Shown: positions 1 through 5,180 of the stretch, in pieces | How the letters are laid out: the number at the start of each line of letters is the position of its first letter | How positions within the stretch are numbered: position 1 is the first letter of the stretch | Assembly: GCA_030837935.1 (NCBI GenBank) | Contig: JAUQXU010000136.1 | Location: forward strand, 1-6,643 | Direction of reading: 5' to 3' | Source of the DNA: Candidatus Brocadia sp. | GTDB lineage: Bacteria; Planctomycetota; Brocadiia; Brocadiales; Brocadiaceae | Length of the DNA stretch: 6,643 bases | Made by a program: the position numbers and the translations under genes | The notes under the pieces: model-generated | What the model was told of the DNA's origin: nothing | The model's database searches: none | The model's input: only the letters and a program-made list of their open reading frames with translations

Positions 1-1
1 T

Positions 2-643
2 AATATGTCCGCTATTACCCGACTCTGTCAGAGGGCAATCCTGTTGGATGGGGGCCGTTTACTCCACGACGGACCGTCACACCAGGTTGTTGGTTTGTAT
101 ATGCATTCAGGACTTGGTACAACAGCAGTGCGTGAATGGCCAGATATTACGAAAGCGCCTGGTGGAGAGGTGGCACGTTTGCGCGCAGTGAGGATACGGA
201 CGGAAGATGGTCTGATTACAGATAACGTGAACATCGGTAATCCGGTGGCAATTGAAATGGAGTATGATGTCCTTAAGTCAGGGTATGTATTGTTACCCCA
301 TCACCATGTTTTCAATGATGAAGGTATAAATATTTTTCAAGCTCACGATACTGACCCTGTCTGGAAAAGTCGTCCTCGTCCCGCAGGGCGATACGTAAGT
401 ACGGTATGGATTCCGGGTAATTTCCTTTCAGATGGCGTGCTTTTTGTTTCATCAGGTGTGGCTACTTTAAATCCCATAATTCTCCAATTTTACGAAAGGG
501 ATGCAGTTGCTTTTCAGGTGACTGACAGTCTTAAAAATGGTGTTGCGCGTGGTGATTGGACTGGAAAGATGGGAGGGTTAGTGAGGCCACTTCTCAAGTG
601 GGACACGCAATTTACTCCGGTCGAATGTAATACCAATACATAG
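2..643 (+). CDS. Polysaccharide ABC transporter ATP-binding protein, Wzt-like, C-terminal part (5' end outside window)
   Basis: The reading frame is open from the left edge and ends at TAG 641-643, so only the last 213 residues are present. The first residues (NMSAITRLC, then RAILLDGGRL and HDGP) match the stretch just after the H-loop histidine of ABC ATPases, where 'SHNM' is typical; the Walker A, signature and Walker B motifs therefore lie upstream of the window. After a linker, residues from about 55 to 195 form a beta-rich extension of the kind found in Wzt-type ATPases (Wzt C-terminal domain). In characterised systems that domain binds the O-antigen or similar glycan before it is exported through the Wzm permease. 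The protein would act at the cytoplasmic face of the inner membrane. The permease is not visible here and is presumably upstream. No hairpin plus T-run terminator is evident after the stop. The ATPase assignment is firm; the exact glycan cannot be told. Confidence 0.85.
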   Translation, partial: NMSAITRLCQRAILLDGGRLLHDGPSHQVVGLYMHSGLGTTAVREWPDITKAPGGEVARLRAVRIRTEDGLITDNVNIGNPVAIEMEYDVLKSGYVLLPHHHVFNDEGINIFQAHDTDPVWKSRPRPAGRYVSTVWIPGNFLSDGVLFVSSGVATLNPIILQFYERDAVAFQVTDSLKNGVARGDWTGKMGGLVRPLLKWDTQFTPVECNTNT

Positions 644-870
644 TAGCGCTTTAGATGTAAAAAGAATGTAGTAAGGTTTTGATGTTTATAATTTTGGTTC
701 AATAGATTCATTAACTCAAAACATTTTATATTTTTTGTTTGACATAAAATACCTAAATGTGATAAATAACGTGAATAGGTAAATAGGCTTTTATTGAGTG
801 AAATTATTGTTGTCTTATTTATTTGGAGGAACTTTACAAAAAATTGAGAGGTGTAGAAAATCTTAAAATA
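644..870. other. AT-rich intergenic stretch without a convincing gene
   Basis: No plausible coding frame is seen on either strand. A TTGACA at 739-744 is followed 16 bases later by GATAAA (761-766), which could be a weak sigma70-type promoter, and GGAGGA at 825-830 resembles a ribosome binding site. Only a very short TTG-initiated frame (844-888) follows it, so I do not call a gene. The stretch may be the eroded 5' region of a lost gene. Confidence 0.4.
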
Positions 871-1017
871 GGGTATTTACTTGACTGATGTTACCAAGTC
901 GGAAGTATCGGGGAAATCGTAAGATAATCCTTTTTAGGTTGATCACTTGAATTGTTCACCTTAACCTTTGAATAATCAATATAGTATGAAATTTTTACGC
1001 CGGTCAAGTGAATACCC
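871..1017. repeat. Inverted-repeat-bounded segment, possible MITE or IS remnant
   Basis: GGGTATTTACTTGACTG at 871-887 is the reverse complement of 1001-1017 at 15 of 17 positions. Both mismatches are transitions that would form G-U pairs in RNA. The 113-base interior has no coding frame. A 9-base direct repeat AAATCTTAA lies outside the arms at 858-866 and 1019-1027. The right copy lies one base beyond the right arm (after C1018), the left copy 4 bases from the left arm. This resembles terminal inverted repeats with a target-site duplication, as in miniature transposable elements. The asymmetry and the AT-rich context mean the direct repeat could be chance. I do not recognise the ends as a named IS family. 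The right arm lies just upstream of the riboswitch promoter, where a -35 box would be expected. Confidence 0.45.
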
Positions 1018-1035
1018 CAAATCTTAATTTAAGAG

Positions 1036-1041
1036 TATAAT
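1036..1041 (+). promoter_or_regulatory. Consensus -10 box (TATAAT) of the riboswitch transcript
   Basis: TATAAT at 1036-1041 is a perfect sigma70-type -10 element. Transcription starting 6 to 8 bases downstream (about 1047-1049) would begin exactly at the 5' side of the aptamer. No good -35 hexamer sits 16-18 bases upstream (1013-1018 reads TACCCC), so the promoter may need an activator or use a different sigma factor for the -35 contact. Confidence 0.6.
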
Positions 1042-1045
1042 GCAT

Positions 1046-1135
1046 AACGATAAGGGCAAACCCTGAGAAATCAGGGGACGCAAAGTAAAGGATCTTTAAA
1101 TATATTGTAAGAAAAGACAGCCTTACTGCCGAAGA
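1046..1135 (+). promoter_or_regulatory. Cyclic-di-GMP-I (GEMM-I) riboswitch aptamer
   Basis: The region carries the family's conserved blocks in order. GGGCAAACC at 1054-1062 is followed by a 6-bp hairpin CCCTGA/TCAGGG (1061-1066 with 1071-1076) closed by a GAAA (GNRA) tetraloop at 1067-1070. Next comes the highly conserved GACGCAAAG at 1077-1085, then a second helix formed by GTA(A)AGG (1085-1091) with CCTTAC (1121-1126). A distal TCTTT/AAAGA stem (1093-1097 with 1113-1117) extends that helix. The closing strand TGCCGA (1127-1132) can pair through TGCC with GGCA at 1055-1058. By alignment from memory to the Vibrio cholerae Vc2 aptamer, the ligand-contacting G (G20) corresponds to G1055. A guanine there favours c-di-GMP; the cGAMP-sensing subclass carries A. 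The tetraloop receptor in the second helix is not an obvious 11-nt motif. It lies upstream of and on the same strand as the propeller/LamG gene. Confidence 0.88.
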
Positions 1136-1170
1136 CAAAAAATATCTTTGCAGTAAGGCTTTTTTATTTT
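1119..1170 (+). terminator. Intrinsic terminator forming the riboswitch expression platform
   Basis: AGCCTTACTGC (1119-1129) and GCAGTAAGGCT (1150-1160) are perfect 11-bp complements, with a further AAGA/TCTT pairing inside the loop (1132-1135 with 1145-1148). The stem is followed by TTTTTATTTT (1161-1170). The 5' arm is the same stretch that the aptamer uses for the 3' strands of its second helix (CCTTAC) and closing helix (TGCC), so aptamer and terminator cannot form together. Ligand-bound aptamer should therefore block termination, which predicts an ON switch. The hairpin is about 90 bases upstream of the start codon, so terminated transcripts would be short leader RNAs of roughly 120 bases. 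Confidence 0.88.
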
Positions 1171-1213
1171 AAACATGTCAGAAAAAGCCAATATTCCCAA
1201 ATAAAAATATACT

Positions 1214-1240
1214 TTAAAGGCTTATTTTATAAGCCTTTAA
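1214..1240 (+). promoter_or_regulatory. Leader hairpin just upstream of the ribosome binding site
   Basis: TAAAGGCTTA (1215-1224) and TAAGCCTTTA (1230-1239) form a perfect 10-bp stem with a 5-base TTTTA loop, extended by T1214-A1240. No T-run follows, so it is not a second intrinsic terminator. Its arms resemble those of the upstream terminator (shared AAGGCTT / AAGCCTT). It ends two bases before the first Shine-Dalgarno sequence and covers the A of the ATG at 1240, which argues against that start. It may protect the mRNA 5' region or affect ribosome loading. Confidence 0.6.
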
Positions 1241-1241
1241 T

Positions 1242-1260
1242 GGAGGATAGGAGGATGAAA
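1242..1260 (+). promoter_or_regulatory. Double Shine-Dalgarno sequence that decides the start
   Basis: GGAGG at 1242-1246 lies 8 bases before ATG 1255, and AGGAGG at 1249-1254 lies 6 bases before ATG 1261. Both SD sequences lie downstream of the in-frame ATG at 1240, so that upstream ATG has no ribosome binding site. ATG 1261 has the stronger SD and best spacing; ATG 1255 is a close alternative adding two residues. Confidence 0.7.
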
Positions 1261-4200
1261 ATGAGGTACAAGTTCTTTATAATACCTGCAACCCTTGTGT
1301 TGACAGTGTTTTTGGTTCTATTTCTCCTGGTTGATCAGAAAGGTGTGAACAAACTATCCAAGACAGATATTATTCAAACGACGAAGAAGATTCAGATACC
1401 CTTCATAGCCAATAACGGCCAGACTGATAAAAAAGTGAAGTATTATGCAAACACCTTTGGAGGTGCGGTATTTTTGATGAATAATGCGGAGATTGTTTAT
1501 TCTCTCCCTGGTTCACAGGATGCAGGAGCTAATACTCACGGCAGACTTAAAACATGTGATGGAAACGAATCTTATCGATCTTTTTTTAATGCATTGGGCA
1601 TAGGGAAGTTTAGTGCGTGGTGTTTTTCGACTGCACCCTTTTCGTTAACACAGACAAGTGTTCTGAACGACAGCAGGCGAAGCCCCCAAGATATACATGA
1701 AAAAAGGGCATTAGAAGGTATAATGCTGAAGGAAGAGATTATAGGCGGAAAGGCTAATACGGTAGAAGGAGAAAAAGAGGCTGTAACAAAAGTGAGTGAC
1801 TTCAGGGGGAAAGACCCGTCGAAGTGGAAGTCTGGTATTCCAACGTATGAGATGGTGAATTTTGGAGAGGTGTACGAGGGGATAGAACTAAAGCTAAAGG
1901 CATATGGAAGCAGCGTTGAGAAACTCTTTTGTGTCCATCCAGATGCAGATCCCGAGGTAATAAAGATAAAACTCAGCGGGGCAAAGGCCCTAAAGGTGAA
2001 TAAGAAAGGCCAGCTTGAGGTAGAGACAGAGTTAGGAAGTGTTAAATTCTCAAGACCTGTAGCTTATCAGGAGATTAAGGGCAAGAGGGTTGAGGTAGCG
2101 GCTGAATATTATACTCAGGGGGCAGAGGGCAGGGGGCAGAGGTTAAAAACGAGAAGTCGGAATACAGGAATAAACCTCTCAAATCCACAATCTGAAATCC
2201 AAAATCAGAAATCCGAAGACTTGCTGTCCGAAGTACCTGACTCGCAACACATATACGGTTTCAAGGTATCCGCCTACGACAAAACAAAGGAACTTATCAT
2301 AGACCCCGTTTTTCTCTCCACATATTTGGGAGGATTAGACTTCGATGATGCCCATGCTATAGCCATTGACTCAGCGGGAAATATTTATGTAGCTGGTGAG
2401 ACTTGGTCGTCTGACTTTCCGGCAACTGATGGTGCTTATAATACTTTTTTTAATAGCACCGATACTAATGATGCCTTTGTATCAAAGTTCAATGGAGATT
2501 TAACCAACCTCCTTGCTTCCACATATTTGGGTGGTTCAGACCATGATTACGGCAGTTCCCTGGCTATAGACTCAGGGGGAAATATCTATGTAACTGGTGC
2601 GACTAGGTCGTCTGACTTTCCAACAACCCCTGGCACTTACGATGTTTTTTTTAATGGTTTTGTTGATGTCTTTGTATCAAAGCTCAGTGGGGATTTAACC
2701 AACCTTCTTGCCTCCACATATTTGGGTGGGTCGGACCATGATTTTGGCAATTCTATAGCCATTAATTCAGGTGAATCAGATAAAAGTGTATACATGACAG
2801 GTGTGACTTATTCATCAGACTTTCCAACAACCCCTGATGCGTATGATAGTTCTTTTAATAGTGGTGATGCGTTTGTATCAAAGCTGAATGAGAACCTCGA
2901 AACGCTTCTTGCCTCCACATATTTGGGCGGGTTTTCTAACGAATTTGGGAATTCCCTAGCCTTAGACTCCGGAGGAAATATCTATGTGACTGGCGAGACT
3001 ATATCTTTAGACTTTCCAACAACTCCTGACGCTTATGATGTTTCTTTTAATGGCAGTGGTTATTTTGGTGGCGATACCTTTGTATCAAAGCTCGACGGAT
3101 GCTTAACCAATCTTATTGCCTCTACATATGTAGGAGGCAATTTAGGGGATGAAGGTGAATCTATAGCCATAGATACAGGTGGAAATGTCTATGTTGTTGG
3201 GAGCACAGAATCATCAGACTTTCCAACAACTCCTGATACTTATGATGCTTCTTTTCATGGTTATGTTGACGTCTTCGTATCAAAGCTCAATGGAGACTTA
3301 ACCAACCTCCTTGCATCCACATTTTTGGGAGGAGAATTGCGGGAAGAAGGTGAGTCTATAGCTGTAAATACAGGTGGAAATATTTGTGTGGCTGGTTTTA
3401 CCTGGACATCGGATTTTCCAATAACTCCTGATGCTTATGATACTTCTCCTAATGGTAGCGTAGATGCCTTTGTGTCAATGTTCAATGGGGATTTAACAAG
3501 CCTTCTTGCTTCCACATATTTGGGTGGTGTTTCCAGTGACGATGCACATTCTATAGCGATAGATACAGGCGGCAATATCTATGTGGCTGGAAGTACGTAT
3601 TCGTCAAACTTTCCAACAACGACTGGCGCTTATGACACTTCTTTTAACAATGAACGTCGTGGTGATGCCTTTATATCAAAGTTTGACAGCAACCTTTCCC
3701 CTGGCAGGGCAAGCTACTGGAAATTTGACGAGGAAAACGGGATGATTGCCAGAGATTCGACTGATGGAAATGATGGTACAATTAACGGATCTACATGGGC
3801 GACTGGTATAAAGGGAGGTGGATTGAGTTTTGATGGAGATGATTATGTTGAGATACCCGGACTCATTGGGCTACCACAAAACATTACTCTTTCCGGATGG
3901 GCAAAATTGATTTCAAAAGATAGGGATGGTGCGGAGATCGTTTCTCTCGGTGATTATGCGGGATTACGGCTCGATGCTGCCCACGGGGTGAGAGGATTTT
4001 ATTATGACGGTGTTAGCTGGCAAAATACCAATACAGAAAAATTTTATGCAGAAACAGGGTGGCATCATTTTGTTTATGTTGTCGATAATAACAATAAGGT
4101 ACAAACGGTATATGTTGATGGTGTCCAGGTAGGTAACACACGATATACACAACCGATATCGTATACGGGTTTGGGGCAAAATACTCTTATTGGGAAGCAT

Positions 4201-4917
4201 GGGAATGGCATCGATACCTATGATTTCAATGGGCTTATCGATGACGTATCCATTTACTATCGAGCCTTGAGTGACACGGAAGTACAGGATTTATATAGAA
4301 CCACTTCCCAAATAGGCCGCTGGAAATTTGATGAAGGAAGCGGGGCGGTTGCTAAAGATTCTGCTGACGGTAATGATGGTACGATCAATGGGGCTGCATG
4401 GGCAGCAGGCAAGAGCGGCACGGCATTGAGTTTCGATGCGATCGATGATTCTGTTGAAATACCGGGACTCCTTGGAGAACCTCAGAATATTACTATTTCT
4501 GCCTGGGCACAGTTGAGTGCCAAAGATACGGCAGGTGCAGAGGTCATTTCCCTGGGTGACCATGTGGCAATCCGATTGGATGGCTGCAATGGCGCCAAAG
4601 GATTTTATTATGATGGTACTACGTGGCATGCCACCGCCACAGGACTATCGTATGCAGGAACGGGGTGGCATCACATTGTGTATGTCATGGACGATGCCAA
4701 TAACATCCAGAAGGTATATGTGGACGGCGCCGAAAAGGGATCCACTGCATACACACAGTCCATATCGTATCCAGGACTGGGGTCAAACACCTTTATTGGG
4801 AGGCATGGTAATGGTGTTGATGGTTATGACTTCAATGGTCTTGTCGATGACGTTCGCGTTTACAATCGAGCCTTGAGCAATCAGGAAGTACAGAACTTGT
4901 ATAATAACGGTAATTAA
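1261..4917 (+). CDS. Large exported SBBP beta-propeller / double LamG surface protein
   Basis: This is a 1218-residue protein of unknown specific function, probably secreted or cell-surface and adhesive. Residues 5-24 are a hydrophobic signal or anchor segment after a short basic start (MRYK). Residues about 45-345 form the conserved N-terminal domain often found before SBBP repeats (DUF7948-like), with IPFIANNGQ near 46, DPSKWKSGIPTYE in the middle and LIIDPVFLSTYLGG at its end. Residues about 351-813 hold seven SBBP repeats, enough for a seven-bladed propeller. Residues about 815-1017 and 1018-1218 are two tandem LamG/concanavalin-like domains (Laminin_G_3 type), a fold that commonly binds glycans or proteins. 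There is no C-terminal sorting signal that I recognise. Residues about 286-320 look like an in-frame simple-repeat insertion. Expression should depend on the c-di-GMP riboswitch and terminator in its leader. The start at 1261 rests on SD spacing; ATG 1255 and 1240 are also in frame. Domain calls are by eye from motif resemblance. Confidence 0.9.
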   Translation: MRYKFFIIPATLVLTVFLVLFLLVDQKGVNKLSKTDIIQTTKKIQIPFIANNGQTDKKVKYYANTFGGAVFLMNNAEIVYSLPGSQDAGANTHGRLKTCDGNESYRSFFNALGIGKFSAWCFSTAPFSLTQTSVLNDSRRSPQDIHEKRALEGIMLKEEIIGGKANTVEGEKEAVTKVSDFRGKDPSKWKSGIPTYEMVNFGEVYEGIELKLKAYGSSVEKLFCVHPDADPEVIKIKLSGAKALKVNKKGQLEVETELGSVKFSRPVAYQEIKGKRVEVAAEYYTQGAEGRGQRLKTRSRNTGINLSNPQSEIQNQKSEDLLSEVPDSQHIYGFKVSAYDKTKELIIDPVFLSTYLGGLDFDDAHAIAIDSAGNIYVAGETWSSDFPATDGAYNTFFNSTDTNDAFVSKFNGDLTNLLASTYLGGSDHDYGSSLAIDSGGNIYVTGATRSSDFPTTPGTYDVFFNGFVDVFVSKLSGDLTNLLASTYLGGSDHDFGNSIAINSGESDKSVYMTGVTYSSDFPTTPDAYDSSFNSGDAFVSKLNENLETLLASTYLGGFSNEFGNSLALDSGGNIYVTGETISLDFPTTPDAYDVSFNGSGYFGGDTFVSKLDGCLTNLIASTYVGGNLGDEGESIAIDTGGNVYVVGSTESSDFPTTPDTYDASFHGYVDVFVSKLNGDLTNLLASTFLGGELREEGESIAVNTGGNICVAGFTWTSDFPITPDAYDTSPNGSVDAFVSMFNGDLTSLLASTYLGGVSSDDAHSIAIDTGGNIYVAGSTYSSNFPTTTGAYDTSFNNERRGDAFISKFDSNLSPGRASYWKFDEENGMIARDSTDGNDGTINGSTWATGIKGGGLSFDGDDYVEIPGLIGLPQNITLSGWAKLISKDRDGAEIVSLGDYAGLRLDAAHGVRGFYYDGVSWQNTNTEKFYAETGWHHFVYVVDNNNKVQTVYVDGVQVGNTRYTQPISYTGLGQNTLIGKHGNGIDTYDFNGLIDDVSIYYRALSDTEVQDLYRTTSQIGRWKFDEGSGAVAKDSADGNDGTINGAAWAAGKSGTALSFDAIDDSVEIPGLLGEPQNITISAWAQLSAKDTAGAEVISLGDHVAIRLDGCNGAKGFYYDGTTWHATATGLSYAGTGWHHIVYVMDDANNIQKVYVDGAEKGSTAYTQSISYPGLGSNTFIGRHGNGVDGYDFNGLVDDVRVYNRALSNQEVQNLYNNGN
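2116..2220 (+). repeat. Simple-repeat insertion inside the N-terminal domain coding region
   Basis: CAGGGGGCAGAGG occurs twice with a 14-base period (2116-2128 and 2130-2142). From about 2180 to 2217 follow near-repeats of AATC(C/T)GAAATCC type. The encoded residues about 286-320 (QGAEGRGQRL, then NPQSEIQNQKSE) are polar, repetitive and unlike the flanking beta-domain, whose motif picks up again at EVPDSQHIYGFKV. The frame is kept. Peptides of the NPQSEI type also arise when intergenic simple repeats of some environmental bacteria are translated, which suggests such a repeat has expanded or landed in the gene. Confidence 0.55.
2311..3699 (+). repeat. Seven tandem SBBP (beta-propeller) repeats
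   Basis: Seven copies of about 65 residues (roughly 195 bases) follow each other. Each copy has the pattern ASTYLGG, then an acidic variable stretch, then SIAID(S/T)GGNIYV.G.T, (S)SDFPTTP.AYD, and (D)AFVSK(L/F)NGDLTNLL. The copies begin near 2311, 2515, 2713, 2917, 3118, 3313 and 3508. Copy 3 carries an insertion (GESDKS) in place of the GGNI turn. Copies 6 and 7 depart in places (NICVAG, SNFPTTT). The bases are diverged between copies, so these are old protein repeats. Confidence 0.88.
3718..4914 (+). repeat. Tandem duplication encoding two LamG-like domains
   Basis: The units start at 3718 and 4321 (period 603 bases, 201 residues). Both begin WKFDE and carry DGNDGTING, a VEIPGL strand, PQNIT, GFYYDG, GWHH, VYVDG, and the closing pair DFNGL.DDV and RALS..EVQ.LY. 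These are hallmarks of LamG-like jelly-roll domains. The two copies are clearly homologous but differ at many residues, so the duplication is older than that in the next gene. Confidence 0.85.
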
Positions 4918-5180
4918 TTATTACTTTCATAGTGCGTACAGTGGCATTCTGTTTAAAAATATATAACTAGAGATATTTGTCTTGCTCGTTTCATCCCTGA
5001 GGAAAAGTGGATACCACTGAATATAAACTTCCAAACGAAATAAGCTTGAAATATTAGAACAACCATGCCTACATCTGAATAAATCCGTAGGACAGATGAA
5101 TATCTTCTTTCGATTGGTTCGTGAATCCAGGTGCGAAGGTAAGACGATTCTATAAACATAAAAGGAGAAGACGTGGATAT
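4918..5180. other. Intergenic region with possible structured leader and no clear terminator
   Basis: No gene is supported here. No strong hairpin plus T-run follows the stop at 4915-4917, so read-through into the next gene is possible. Several complementary stretches could fold in RNA: TCGTTT (4986-4991) with AAACGA (5033-5038), GGAA (5001-5004) with TTCC (5029-5032), and AGTGG (5006-5010) with CCACT (5014-5018). Further on are CCTAC (5068-5072) with GTAGG (5087-5091) and ATCTG (5073-5077) with CAGAT (5093-5097). TATAAC at 4962-4967 could be a -10 box but lacks a good -35. I do not recognise a known riboswitch class. Confidence 0.35.

Noticed and set aside
739..766. TTGACA with GATAAA as a firm promoter
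   Set aside because: The -35 is perfect but the -10 matches only 4 of 6 and no gene follows; mentioned only as a weak possibility.
825..888. GGAGGA followed by a TTG-initiated 14-residue frame
   Set aside because: The SD-to-start spacing is about 13 bases, the start codon is TTG and the peptide is very short; not enough to call a leader peptide.
1240..1260. ATG at 1240 as the start of the propeller/LamG gene
   Set aside because: Both Shine-Dalgarno sequences lie downstream of it and its first base is in a hairpin; starts at 1255 or 1261 fit much better.
2311..3699. Regularly spaced repeats that might suggest a CRISPR or other DNA array
   Set aside because: The period is about 195 bases, bases differ between copies and the protein pattern is conserved; these are SBBP protein repeats.
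4291..4629. 112-residue open frame on the - strand within the LamG region
   Set aside because: It lies antisense to strongly conserved LamG coding sequence, has no ribosome binding site that I can see and no recognisable motif; a shadow of the real frame.
4517..4876. 119-residue alternative frame on the + strand
   Set aside because: It overlaps the second LamG domain in another frame. Its Met/Trp/Pro-rich composition is typical of out-of-frame translation.
4903..4930. Possible terminator after the propeller/LamG gene (GTAAT/ATTAC near the stop)
   Set aside because: The stem is only about 5 AT-rich base pairs and no T-run follows; too weak.
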